Source: Hygrophila difformis
Taxonomy: Eukaryota > Streptophyta > Magnoliopsida > Lamiales > Acanthaceae
Direction of reading: 5' to 3'
Assembly (NCBI GenBank): GCA_030278955.1
Contig: JAOANR010000001.1
Coordinates: 25,983,120-26,047,119, forward strand
DNA length: 64,000 nucleotides
The first letter of the stretch is position 1. Each line of letters opens with the position of its first letter. The translations under genes and the position numbers were made by a program. Shown piece by piece: positions 48,663 through 60,951 of the stretch. Under the pieces are notes generated by a model, which did not search any database, was not told the origin of the DNA, and saw only the letters and a program-made list of their open reading frames with translations.

Positions 48663-49019
48663 TTGTCGATTTCCTTTTCTTTTGCTCTCAGGTTCTTCAC
48701 AAAGTTTTCCTCGACGGTTGCAGATATTCTTCTGGAGATCTATTTCGTTGTTCTTCCGGTTCTCTTCTCATCTTCTCCGTCTGTGGTCAGAAACAAACAA
48801 ATAAGTCAAGTATGGAGCCGGCAATCGACGAGTGATGGTTATTGTGAATTTGTGAAGAATGTTGAAGTATATCAGGGCATTTCTCCAGTTTCTTCGACAG
48901 GTGCTATGGGTTTGAGTGGTTTCTTCACAGGGATGAAGGTTGATATGTGGGTTTTTGCCCGAGACGAAAGGTTGCAAATGTGGGGAAACATTGATCCGGT
49001 TGGGGGTGTACTTCATTAG
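48663..49019 (+). CDS. Open frame of 118 codons in the MULE right part (unknown)
   Basis: It opens at 48663 with a hydrophobic N-terminus (MSISFSFALRFFTKFSSTVA) and ends at a stop at 49017-49019. The stretch around 48660-48690 ends in CTCTCAG and could instead be a splice acceptor of a captured gene. No family was recognised. It may be chance. Confidence 0.25.
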   Translation: MSISFSFALRFFTKFSSTVADILLEIYFVVLPVLFSSSPSVVRNKQISQVWSRQSTSDGYCEFVKNVEVYQGISPVSSTGAMGLSGFFTGMKVDMWVFARDERLQMWGNIDPVGGVLH

Positions 49020-49270
49020 CACCAAAATTTTTATTTATTTCCTTACCAAAACGACACACAAAAAGGGAATGTTTCCTATGATAATATATTGAATCCTTTA
49101 AGAATGGAAGCAATAAATTATATAATATTATCAACCATAAATAGGATATTTAATGAAATTTTCCATAAATGAGATAAATTAACCGAATACATAGTACCAG
49201 CACACAAATAGTAGAGAACTACATATTCAGCTCAAGCTGAATCAGTATACAAACCCATCCCAATGTATTA

Positions 49271-49467
49271 CATCATGCTATGTACCTTTTGTACTCTTTT
49301 GGAATAAATATTTATTATTATACCATTTTCTTCTTGAAGAAGAATTGAATCTCAGTTATAATGACACATGCCTAATAAATAGTGTCAGACTGCCAGTACA
49401 CAATATTGAAAAATGATATTTATTTTTCTTATATAAAATTGGGAGATACACCAATTAATACAATCTA
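49271..49467 (+). pseudogene. Copia element D, continuation after the MULE
   Basis: CATCATGCTATGTACC to ACCAATTAATACAATCTATAG is the plus-strand equivalent of 34500-34310 in element A. It therefore continues element D once the MULE at 46391-49261 is removed. It breaks off near 49467. Confidence 0.7.
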
Positions 49468-50870
49468 TAGAGAGGTGGTAATAAATATTATGGGGAGAAG
49501 ATAAAGTTGAAAAATAATAAAATAAAATGATAAATACTATTATACAGCTAGTGTTCGTCTTCCCTACCCTGCAACTCCCTCTCTTCCGCTGGTGTGCGCC
49601 TCTTCCTCTCTTCCCCATTGCATCTCTCCCGCGTTGCCCCTGTCCGCCGCTCACCGCTCCACAGTTGCTATTTCTGTGTTTATTTTAATTCACCCATCTT
49701 ACCGATTTAATTCGTGAATTCAAGCGATTTAGATCACCACCGAACCCCGATTGGTTCGAAATGGAATCGCAATTCAAGAGGGTGATGAGCGAATTATGCT
49801 ACACTGCTCCACCATCTCCAAGCTTTATCCCAACATCCAGTTGTCCCTTCTCCGAACAACATCATCTCCATGCAACAGGCCATACAACATTGGACGTCCA
49901 AACTCACAGCTCCATACGACCATCTTCTTCGTCTTCGTCGGCAGTCCCATCCATTCAATTCCAAGCATCGCCGTTAGCTTGCTGTAGCAACAACTACCTC
50001 GTCGTCATCCCCCATCTCCAATTCCATCCAAGTCAGCCATGGCTGTCGTTGTCTCCCTCTGTTCTCTTGTCAACCACTCCCGTGCAACGACTCTTTACAA
50101 CTCACATACACACGAACAAAGACCTCCAGCTCATCGTCTCCTAGCAGCTCACGCCTTCACCGACTCTCATCCCGCCCTCTCCGGCAGCCATCTTCAACAA
50201 CTCCCAAGGATGGAAAACTACCTCATCTCTTGTCATCATCTCCAACACAGAAGCCCTGCCATACAGAGCTCTGCTGTCAGCCGCACTGCAACTCTCGTAC
50301 GTGACATCTTCCAAACTGCCGCCATTTACCTCGCATGAAGGTTGCCACGCTGCAACTTTGCAGCTCTGCGCTACAATCCTCGCGCCACAACTACACTCAC
50401 GTGGCCACCATGTTGCAATTGTTCTCACGCGACCGTCATCACCTCGCATGATCTTCATCCACGCCGCAATCATCGTCATCTCGCATGGGACATCCTACCA
50501 CCTGATAATCTTCAACACGCAGTAACCCACACCCCCATCAACTTATCACGTGACAACCCAATGTTTGTTATTCTGTGTTTTCCTTGTTTGCTTTCATTTA
50601 TTGTTGAAATCCCTTAGAAAGTTGTTTAACTATTTTTAATCAGAGGGAGCCTATAAATAGGTCCTCCCCACCCCCATTGTAATTATATTTGAATTAATGA
50701 AATGTGTGATTGGTTGAAATGCATCATTTTCTCTCAAAGATCAATTAGAGCATGTGGGAGCCGAAAACCTTCAATCGAGTGAAAACTCAAATCCATTTGT
50801 GTCTAAACTTGAGCTAGGTGCACCTCTTTGGAATCCAAAATAATTCCAGAGTTGAATCCATCATGTGGAA
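49468..50870 (+). mobile_element. Unassigned repeat with a TATA box (probable LTR fragment)
   Basis: C-rich sequence from 49555 to 50520 contains a 127-codon frame at 49761-50144 (MESQFKRVMSELCYTAPPSP), Ser/Pro/His-rich and without recognisable domains. At 50650-50661 CCTATAAATAGG is a strong TATA box. It is followed by GTAATTATATTTGAATTAATG and a leader-like segment to about 50830. The arrangement resembles the U3/R/U5 of an LTR. No termini or duplication were found, so a decayed gene start cannot be excluded. Confidence 0.4.
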
Positions 50871-50876
50871 GGCTTA

Positions 50877-51645
50877 AAATCTAATTTTGGTCCCGTAGTA
50901 TCTTCTCTCACCCACTTCTGTTGCCACATTTTGAAAATTTCCACTTTTGGTCCCATTAGATAAATATTTGTTCCACTTTTGGTCCTTGAGTCTATTTTTA
51001 ACCAAAAAATATTTATATGAATTTTTAAAAATATTTTTATATGCAAAATGCCCAAAATCTAATTAAAGATCCATAATTCATTTAACTACTATAGATCCAA
51101 ATTTATTTACTTAAAGTAACAAATAAAAATATTTATGAATTTGTTAGAAAATATATTTATTATATAATAATTTTTTAAAATTTTTTTCATAAATATATTA
51201 TAAAATTTGTTAATATAATATTTAATATTTATTTTTTGTCGTATACTATGTACGCTCAAGCCACAATAATTAATAATTATTAGATAACAGTAAAAAAAAA
51301 ATGAAGTTCTTTTGTTAAGCTAACCATGCATTTAAAAATATTATATAATATATATTATTCATTAAGTAAATTTATAAATAATATTATTTGTTATATATAA
51401 ATGAAGTTGGAATTAGTTAAAAATATATGAATTATTAATAAGATTGTGGGTATTTTGCCAATAAATAAGTTTTTAAAATTGCACATTGCCTCCATATGAA
51501 TATTTTTTTTGTTAAAAATAGACTCATGGACCAAAGTGAAAACAAAATATTTATCTAATGAGATCAAAAGTGAAAATTTTCGAAACGTGGGACAAAAAGT
51601 GGGTGAGAAAAAATCTGAGCTCAAAAATGAAATTTTCCCCATTAT
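50877..51645. mobile_element. Foldback element with about 145-bp arms
   Basis: The left arm 50877-51022 and right arm 51494-51645 are inverted copies; both include TCTCACCCACTT, TTAGATAAATAT and GAGTCTATTTTTAAC. The interior is very AT-rich. Long arms without a transposase suggest a MULE-type foldback. The right arm lies within the duplicated block 51475-52440. Confidence 0.72.
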
Positions 51646-52440
51646 ATATGGATTTAAATGGAAACTTCCAAAATATACTAATAAACATACAGAAAATAAA
51701 GATCTAATTTAATTTCAAACTGAAATTGAAGAAAAATTAAAATACAACAAAAGACAATTTCATATTAATTTAAATTAATATTAAAATTAAAAGTATCTGA
51801 AAATAAGTTAAAAAATACTACAGTAGAATTAAAATATAGTTAATACTACTTACAAAGGAATTACAAAAACAAAAGAAAAGAAAATACGAAAGCAAAAAAA
51901 AAAATGCAAAATAGTTAAAAATGATTAAAAAAATGCAAAATAGTTAAAAATACGAAAGACAATTTTTATTTTATTTTTTTTAAAAAATTGCACATTGCCT
52001 CCATATGAATATTTTTTTTGTTAAAAATAGACTCATGGACCAAAGTGAAAACAAAATATTTATCTAATGAGATCAAAAGTGAAAATTTTCGAAACGTGGG
52101 ACAAAAAGTGGGTGAGAAAAAATCTGAGCTCAAAAATGAATTTTTCCCCATTATATATGGATTTAAATGGAAACTTCCAAAATATACTAATAAACATACA
52201 GAAAATAAAGATCTAATTTAATTTCAAACTGAAATTGAAGAAAAATTAAAATACAACAAAAGACAATTTCATATTAATTTAAATTAATATTAAAATTAAA
52301 AGTATCTGAAAATAAGTTAAAAAATACTACAGTAGAATCAAAATATAGTTAATACTACTTACAAAGGAATTACAAAAACAAAAGAAAAGAAAATACGAAA
52401 GCAAAAAAAAAAAAATGCAAAATAGTTAAAAATGATTAAA
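51475..52440. repeat. Recent tandem duplication, period 509 bp
   Basis: GCACATTGCC at 51481 recurs at 51990, and about 450 following bases are nearly identical, with only a few changes (for example near 51640/52149 and 51828/52338). The copy carries along the right arm of the foldback element. Confidence 0.93.
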
Positions 52441-52729
52441 ATAAGTAAATAGCCTGTGAACTACGGTGCTGTGTGAATAAATTGTGTGAATCTTATTCAG
52501 ATAACACACCATCAAATTAGCACAAGATATTGTTGCAAAAAAAAAAATTAGCACAAGATAGAATAGAGAAAAAAACAACAGATTTGATAACACAAAAGCC
52601 TCTATAATTGGCAACTCCTTAAGAATGCCTACGAATTTCACATTTTACCCTAATTTAAACAGTAAAATTTTCCATAAAATTCACAACCAAAATCACCACG
52701 AAAAGAAGAACGTAATGAATAATTTAATA

Positions 52730-53871
52730 CTTCCTCCGTCTCGATATTAGGGCTGGACAATTTTGCCGAAAACTCGGTATACCGTTTATACCATATCGAA
52801 AAATGTCGAAAATGCCGAAATTTATGGTATACCGAAATTTTTGGTACGATATATTGCCGTGCCGAATATTTTTGGTATGGTATCGGTATAAGAATACAAT
52901 ATATTCGGTATACCGAAAATACCGAAATACCGATATATATTATAAAATATATAATTACATGTTTTTAAAATAAAAAATATACTACATATTCATTACTAAA
53001 CCCAAAAAAAATCATAGTTAAGTCCCAAATTCAAATTTGAATAATTAAATTAAGTTTATATTTATTATATAAAGCAAACCCTAATTCTAAATCAATTTCA
53101 TTCTAAATGATTACATTTATTTATTTAAGTTTGAAATTAAAATAGTATTTATTTATCCTAATTTAATCTAACATATATCTATAACTTTTATTTTTCTGTA
53201 ATAGTTGTATCTTCTGGTCAAGCTTACTATCTTTGATCTTCAACTCTAATATGACTTAGAACGTAATCATGAACATATATATTAATAAATAAATGTCATT
53301 CTGCTATAAGAGATTATGAATGACCTCTAAAATTCATTTAAAACTCTATTACTATCATGTGATGTGTATTAAATTATTTTGAAAATTATTTTATTGCAAT
53401 TAAATTAAAACTTTTATATGAGAATTTTCTTTCATTTTCATAAATAATTTTATATTGGCATATCGATAATACCGAACTTTTATGCCAAATGTTTTGGTAT
53501 ACCGAATATTGGTATGCCGAATTTTTGGTATGGTAATGGTATTCATTTTTCATATACCGATATTTACGGTATGATAACGGTATGAGTGAAGAAATTCGGT
53601 ATGCCGTGCCGATCCAACCCTACTCGATATAAATGTTACGTTGGGTTTTTTGACACTATTCATTGTTTAACTTTGATTCAAATTTTTATCATAGCTATGT
53701 AAAGAAAAACATAGTCAATTGAGATCTGTTAGATTCGTCTAATATTATATTTTTAGACAATCAACTTTTTATAAATTTTTATTATACACAATTTTAGTTA
53801 TAAACCGTTAAAAATATGTATCGGCAAGCATGTCAGAGGGGAATGTAACAATTATATTGAGACGGAGGAAG
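52730..53871. mobile_element. Stowaway-like MITE, enlarged by a nested hAT element
   Basis: The ends CTTCCTCCGTCTC and (inverted) CTTCCTCCGTCTC pair perfectly and are flanked by TA (52728-52729, 53872-53873). Without the inner element it is about 260 bases. Confidence 0.88.
52748..53622. mobile_element. hAT-type MITE nested in the Stowaway
   Basis: The ends TAGGGCTGGA and (inverted) TAGGGTTGGA are flanked by an exact 8-bp CTCGATAT (52740-52747, 53623-53630). Subterminal zones are packed with CGGTATACCGA and GGTATGCCG words on both sides, likely transposase-binding repeats. No transposase. Confidence 0.9.
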
Positions 53872-53879
53872 TACTTAGA

Positions 53880-54330
53880 AGGGAGATGAGACGAGGCGAA
53901 CAAACCTCGTCGAATTTGCTCCGTCTCCGGGCGGTAAATGCAAGGTGAATCCCCTTGGCCATGTCCCGATCGTACAATTCCTGCCAGTAGGGATCGGATG
54001 ACGTCTCGTAAGCCTCCTGGATCCGAATACACCACCGGGTATAATCCTCGATACGATCCGATCCGGCGGCGAGACGTCCGGGTGGTACTACTTCCTGGCG
54101 AGGTGCTTGTACGCCAGGAGCCTGTCTCGGGGATACCGAGAAGCTCGTAGAAGGACATGGCAATCGCGGGGGAATCCGTGATGGTGTCACTGAGTGAGGA
54201 GCGGACGACGTAGAGGGTTCCGATCCGGAAGGACAGAAATTGGGGGGGCGACGGATGGGATGGCGGAGGAGGGAGAAGCGAAGAGGATCTCCAGTCCACG
54301 GGGGAGAGGCGGCGTAACTCAATTAGGTTA
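53880..54330 (-). pseudogene. DnaJ (J20-like, chloroplast type) pseudogene
   Basis: On the minus strand the sequence reads IAMSFYELLGIPETGS (about 54190-54110), the start of the J-domain of J20-type plastid DnaJ proteins. It then reads YKHLARK, an in-frame TAG, YHPDVSPPDRI with the HPD triad that activates Hsp70, and after a frameshift RIQEAYETSSDP, ELYDRDMAKG and AFTARRR. About a dozen residues of the first helix are missing. Upstream (54320-54190) lies transit-peptide-like sequence. No intron is seen, which would suit a retrocopy or an exon fragment. The family match is read from the motifs; the copy is dead. Confidence 0.8.
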
Positions 54331-57300
54331 CTATGCAGACACCTAGTTGTCTGCATATCCGGACATGTTCCACCACAGGCTTCAAGATGCTACGTGTCCT
54401 TATGATGTCAATGGAAAGAGAATCTGAGAATATGGAAACATTAATAGACACAGTAATCAACAAACATTCCACTTGTAGCCATTTATTGGCAATGGAAAGA
54501 GAATCCAATTAGCCCAAATTAATGAATGAAATTAAGTTAATAATTTGTAACTGCCATTCTCGAAAAGTTTCAGTTACAGAAATGTGTTGAGGGCTATGCT
54601 GAATCGGGAGAAAAGTCAGGCCATTCGACGGGACGGAGAGTACGGCGATGCTGGATTTGAACGACTTCCCGGAGGATTTGGTGGACGACCTCGACAATGC
54701 AATAGCGTCGGATAACCTACGTAGCGATGATGATGATACACCGGATGTGGGATGCTATTTTGTCGGCGACAAGGATGCTGCGGTGTGCTGTGGAGAAACT
54801 TTGTCATTACCAGGGTATGAATTTGGGGGAGATGATGACGTTGCTGTGTGTGGTGTTGAACCATGCTCGTAGAGGGATTCTGTAAGTAGTAGGGACGTAT
54901 GCAGCCGTGTTCCACCGGTGATTACAGGTATCAAATAATATGTGGTGGGAGAAATTATATTAGTTAGTGTTATTTACGTACAACTTAAGTGATTTTGGGA
55001 GTGTAGCATAACATTTCATTGAGGGGTGGGTAGAATAAATGTGGTAGAGGTGCAACTGAAAAGAGACAAAGCAATCTAGAGACTGATGGAAATGCATCAT
55101 CAATGAGCGGAACATCTTTAATACATAATAGAACATTATTCATGCAACAATATAACATGATGTGCTATGGGTTATATCACTGGCATTTAAAAAGTATATC
55201 GGGCATGGATAGAGGATCAGAAAGCAGTAGATATGGAACACAGTAGTGTAATAAAAAGAGCACATCAGACTTATATGTATAGCACAATTAGAATTATCAT
55301 GATTGAAAATATGAACAAGGCAGATGGTGAATGATGTGAGTTATGAACATGCAAGACGCATGGATCATCTACTGCCACATGAATTTCACACAACAAAAAG
55401 GAAAAAAATTTGAGGCCCACCACACGTGTCTGCATTAGTCAATATTCTGCCATGATTTATGGAACAAATAATTGGAAGGAGTATTAATTTGGGCATAACT
55501 GAAGAAGCTTAAAAAGGAAAGAAACAAAATATATACAGTGAGGTGTCAAGCAAAAAGAAAAAAACACTAGCAAGGCATACAAATAGCAGCGTCAAGAACT
55601 GCGGACTCCGCATACAAACCTACTCCGGCGTAACTGTTTGTAGTTGACTTGTTGATCAGATCTCATCTGAATTCTTTGTAGAGTTACTTCTTGCATTTTT
55701 TATAGCCTCTTTCCTTATCCTTTTACCCATCTGAAAAAGGAGTATAAATCTATCCCTCTTGCTTGGCTATCCAAAGTTCCAAACTTGTCCATTTACTAGC
55801 TTCACCACAAAATCATTACTCACCATTTTATTACTATTTCCTAAATATAAGTGTCTTGCAAAAGGTTTTAACAATAGAAACTTTGATTGAATTTATTAGC
55901 ACAAAAATTAAATAAAACTAATTATAGCGCGTTAATATATCCAGGAGTTCCCTTCCAAAGCTCATCTTCATCAATAAAGATGATATGACACGGAGTCCCA
56001 TGGCTATGATAGCCTTCTTAACTAAAAATGCAAAAGAAAAGGAGTCAAATCGAGAGCCTGACCCACAGGAGGTTCCTTTGCGGGACTTTCAACATCAAAC
56101 AATAAAGAATCGCCAGTGCATTAACATAAATACAACAATAAGAAGTGGCAATACTGGTAGCCTGCGGCTCGGAAAAGACTAACAACAGAGTCTTATTGGA
56201 AGTTCAATGTATGTTCAAACTTCTATCTTTGATTAGCTTCTGTGACCAAGCTAAAGGTGTATGTTCATTATTTCCTGTTACCTTACACTTTATGGATTTC
56301 ATCTTGCCAAGTCTTTCAAACTGGGATTCTCACTGAATAAAAGAGAAAGTGTGGTTGTATTTTCAGTCATTGGTTCATTCCTAGTGCCTATAGTAAAATC
56401 TTACTATAGACAAGTAAAATTGAAAATGAGAAATTGACCTATGGTCATGTTCCTGACTTATGGTTGGGGGCCTATTCCCAATTGACCCTTATCCCTCCCC
56501 TTTATTTCTTTTATAATTTGTGTAATTATGATTGAGGGCCTATGCCCAATTGGCCCTTATTCCTCCCCTTTATTTCTTTCATAATTTTTGTAATTTGAGC
56601 TCCCACACACCTTTACCACCTTTACCGTTTACCTTGGATTCATCTAATAACACGTGGCAATTACAAGGAAAGGAGGTTACATTCCAGCAAATAAAAATTT
56701 ATCACTTTACTATATACACACCCCACCACATAAAGGTTTTTCTAGATACTTCCTCCGTCTAATTAGATTGGTCTCCTCAACTATTAGATTAGTTTCCTTA
56801 ACTATATATCTGGAGCAATTGGAACACTGGAAGGACTATAAACAAGACTTGCATCTCAGTTAATGAAACGAATGGCACTATTTTCCTTTGTGCTTCCCCC
56901 TTGTGTGTTTTTGCCCCTCCAATTCTCATTCTCTATCATACAATAATAATCTTGTAATCAAAGACTTCTATGTTACAAGAAACCAAAATTGTGACTTACC
57001 ACACCTATTCTCACACTCTCCCCCTCTCATCAGCTTCATGCAATCTCAAAATCAATTGCACTAGCTCCCCTATCTCTTACCTTTTCTCTTCTGCAGGTCA
57101 TTCCTCAATCTCATAATTTAAGGGCATTTTTCCAACTTTTCCAAGAATGAATTATACTCTGTAAACCTAAATCTCCTCACCCCACACATCCTTCAACATA
57201 GGCCGAATATAGCTCACCACGAAGCATGCCTCCCCGGTGAGCAGTGCTCTCCATTTGGATGCCTCCACGGCGCTTTGATAAATACCAGAATGAAGTGCAG

Positions 57301-57438
57301 TTTGGATGCAGGCACAAGACCAAACCAGAAATCAACCATATATACTGCCGGGCAGTTTAATGGGCAATCAGCAACTCTGATCTTTTCTGGAGACTTCTGT
57401 CAATTGGATGGAGAGCAGAATTTAGTGTATCAAGAATA
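54331..57438. other. Intergenic region with small repeats, no supported gene
   Basis: An acidic open frame at 54648-54872 (MLDLNDFPEDLVDDLDNAIA, 74 residues) is not recognised and has no clear promoter. At 56462-56598 a 68-70 bp unit containing GGGCCTAT(T/G)CCCAATTG is present twice in tandem. At 56750 TACTTCCTCCGTCTAATTAG resembles a single Stowaway end. The last few hundred bases (57100-57438) probably include the 3' UTR of the minus-strand gene. Confidence 0.5.
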
Positions 57439-60227
57439 TCAGTAAGGAATCACATATGGTAGAGCACACACATCAACTGATTCAAGATGTACAGCTTCTG
57501 CCCATACAACTGGATCCCCCTTGGCACTAACGGATCCCATCTTAGATCCCGTGGAAGTGCTTTTCTTACTGAATAACCAGTCCTGATCATCAACAACAGG
57601 CCAGTCAACCATCTTGGGCACAGTTAATACCTCAGCTAGATACTTGTAATCGGGATGGGGAGGTAGTCTTGATGCTTCAGCAATTTGATCATCAATCTCT
57701 GGAACATTTGTCACCATGCTTGAAAATTTTGAATCAACAGGAGGCAACTTGAGAGCTTTTGCAATGTGATCACTGGACATAGTTGCAGTTGAAGATTTAG
57801 GTATGGACGGAGATGATATATGGGATTCAACCATACAATTTGCAAGTTGGTCCCTCAGAGATACTCGTATGCTGTTATGGGTAGCATGCTTATCATTGGG
57901 GTTTTCACTTGGAGTTGGGAGACCTGCATGTTTCCTGCCATTTTCTGTCAACCGATGAAGAGCAGGCTTTCGAATTTTATTAGCCCTGATTTCAATCTCT
58001 GTAAGGAAGTAACACCAATCAGAACTATCAGAAGTGCTTACAACAAACTGATATGAGCTAATTCTTTTGACTTCGATGGAGAATACATAACATATCAAAA
58101 ATTCATTATATTTCAAATGAAAGTAGTCACATTTATACATTACGGTATGCTTAAGTTGCGAGCAAAAGTACTCACCATGAAGAAAACCATTTGCATCCAT
58201 ATCTTTTCTTTTTCTGATGTTTGCTTCAGTTACACTATTGTTGGTCTCACACGGCATAATGGGGCCATGGGATGCACTACTAATAGCAACATCAAGATTA
58301 TTCATCACATCTTTCAACTTGCTATGCTCGCTCTTCTTATTTTCATTTTTCAACTTTGCCTCCAGCAGCTTTTTTTTCTCCTTGAGATGACTTTCTTTAT
58401 CGTTCTGCTTGTTCCCCTGATTGAAGTCACATATTTCCCTGTATTTTTCCTTAACTTCCAACTTCCTGCCATTTTGTCCGTCCAGTGGTCTGGATATCTT
58501 TTCAAATTTACTTTGGGACATTACCATAGTGTTTGGAATCAATGTGTCTCCACTATAGTCATTCCTGAGTCCTTGAGGATCCATTTTTCTGTCAGTCTTC
58601 TTGTTTCTGTTATCATTCTTTTCCTCTGCCTGCACAACTAAAGAATCCCTGACAACCGCCCTAACTGAAATCTCTTGATCCTTTGTATTCACAAGACCAA
58701 CTCTCTCGGGCAGCTGGCTTCCCCTACCTTTTTTCTCTTCTCCGATCCTCCGATCCAGTTCCTGCACAAACTTTGAATCCTCAATTCCCTGGGACGAAAA
58801 GTGGCTCAGTGAAGGCTTTCCACAATTTTGATTTGGAAAATGAGTGAAGTAGCTGGCTTTGCCATCTCCCTTGGTATGAAGCTTGCCTCCACTTTGTTCC
58901 TCAGATTTTCCAGCAACAGTTGACTCCTCAGAAATGCTGCTTTTATCCTTGTCTTTTCCATGATCCTCCTTATCCTTCTTGTCCCTGTGCTTATCCTTCT
59001 TGTTCCTACGTTTTTCTTTTCGATCCTTTTTCTTATGTTTCTCATCACCCCCATCTTTCTCCTTTTTATCTTTCTTCTGTTCCTTATCCTTCTTTTCCTT
59101 CTTGTGCTTTTTCTCTTTGTGTTTTGGCTGAAAACACGGGAGGTAGAAACCACAGTCCAGCCTAAGTCATAATCACAAGGTAATAACACATGCAATATAA
59201 AGTCTATTAAAATAGGTATTGTGCATAGGAAAATTTGTTAATCCTATAACAATTTTATGGCTGCAGCCTGCATGCAAGATGATTCCCCACGAAGTATCAG
59301 CTACTTACCAACAAGATCCAAAATCAAATCTCTAAATATAGACAAAAAGAAATAATCAGGCATCAAAAAGCAAAGAGGAACGAACACTAATAAAGAAAAC
59401 AAGGCAGTTGCGCAAAAAGCAAGATTCCATACATATTCCACACGACCAATTGTATCTCACAAAAACAATATACTTCGCCACTGATGTTGGTATAAAAATC
59501 AGCATAACTTCGCCACTGCTGTTGGTATAAAAATCATACCAAGTTAAACAGAATATATGGACTAATAGAGTCAACAATCTTCCAACAAATATATCACACC
59601 AATCAGCATAACTTCGCCACTGCTGTTGGTATAAAAATCATACCAAGTTAAACAGAATATATGGACTAATAGAGTCAGCAATCTTCCAACAAATATATCA
59701 CGTACTTGTATAGTTGTGTAAGCACCAAATATCTTCCATCGGTTCATAATAAGAGAATGGATGCCAGAATTTTCATACTAATCAGGCAGACAAATATTCT
59801 ATTTATAAAAATATAAACAATATACTGGTTGGAACATAATTCCTTATTCAAAATCTTGAAAACTCCATGCAGTCAACTTCAATGAAAGCAACTAAATAAA
59901 ACCCTTTCACTCCAAATGATATATAAGAGGGAGAAAAAGCAAATATCTTTAAAGAGAACGTCATAATATACTCCCTCCGTTTTTTTAAAAATGACCCATT
60001 TCCTCTTTTCACGCAATCCAAGACATTTTTAAGCATTAATAACTCAAATTGTGCACAAGTAAAAATTATAAGAAATATATATATTCTAAAACTACGTAAT
60101 TAGACGAATTCAACAAGATCTCACTTGACTATTATGTAAATTCGATAAAAAGTTGGGTCACCGTTGCATGATGCAGAATGCCAAGTGCCAAAAGTCAAAC
60201 TGGCTAACTTTTTAAAACAGAGTTAGT

Positions 60228-60260
<33 letters not shown>

Positions 60261-60895
60261 CCATATTCCTAATTTTTCGCATAAAAGATTTGGCTAGAGA
60301 AACATGCAAGCAAGCATTTCATCTATGAATTACTTGCCAAATGGTTTCCTCATAATCATAACGCAACATCAAGAATAAAGCAGCAGAGAGTACCCAAATC
60401 TATTAAACATAAAATACTTTCTCCCCGAACTACTTCCATGCATTGCATTTTCTTTAGCATTTACAACTGCATGTATGGGTGAATGCCCAAATGCTATAGA
60501 AGAAAACAGATAAAATAAAAAGACAGACAAAAGCAACAACCTCATAAGGAATCGTTTAATATAATAATAAGTAAATTGAGAAACAAATTTCTTTCCCCAG
60601 CTCATTAACTAATGCAGTAATCATTTATTTCATTTGCGCAACTGCTTTGGATTAAGCCGCATGATGGAGAAATTTACAAGAAAATCAACCACTAAGCTTT
60701 ATATACAAGAAAATGCTGCATAAATTACAGACCCAAAGATGAAGAAGTATTCATACAGTTCAAGAAGATTTTCTGCAGAATTTTAGCCTCCAAGCATTTT
60801 GTAAGGTCAAATTTGGTGTGACTTTCTGTTGACAATTCTTTCTTGGTTTTCAGCCAGTGGATGGACGGAAATGGTCCAATAGGGGGATTAAACAT

Positions 60896-60951
<56 letters not shown>

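Larger units (their letters stand above)
46391..49261. mobile_element. Mutator-like element, 2.9 kb, non-autonomous
   Basis: Ends GGGATGGGTT and AACCCATCCC are exact inverted repeats, flanked by a perfect 9-bp AATGTATTA (46382-46390, 49262-49270). Imperfect repeats of about 220 bases (CATCACACCACCGTACTTCG at about 47895 and 48112, a relative near 47500) fill the middle. No MURA-type transposase was found. Two coding-like stretches (46744-46902 and 48663-49019) may be captured host fragments. Confidence 0.9.

Noticed and set aside
49751..50617. Several overlapping Ser/Pro/His-rich frames at 49.7-50.6 kb
   Set aside because: Overlap in all frames of C-rich repetitive DNA, no recognisable domain; more likely LTR or U3 sequence.
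53808..54356. 182-codon and 156-codon minus-strand frames taken as intact genes
   Set aside because: Each contains only part of the J-domain in frame; together they show a frameshifted pseudogene.
54648..54872. Acidic 74-residue frame as a real gene
   Set aside because: No promoter, family or splice context; kept only as a note in the intergenic entry.
57439..58767. A 442-residue single-exon protein for the minus-strand gene
   Set aside because: It would begin at GTG and read through an intron with good splice sites; the true start is the ATG at 62395 in a family-typical first exon.
58806..59195. 129-codon Arg-rich minus-strand frame over exon 2
   Set aside because: It is the +1 shadow of the Lys-rich coding frame and runs into the intron.
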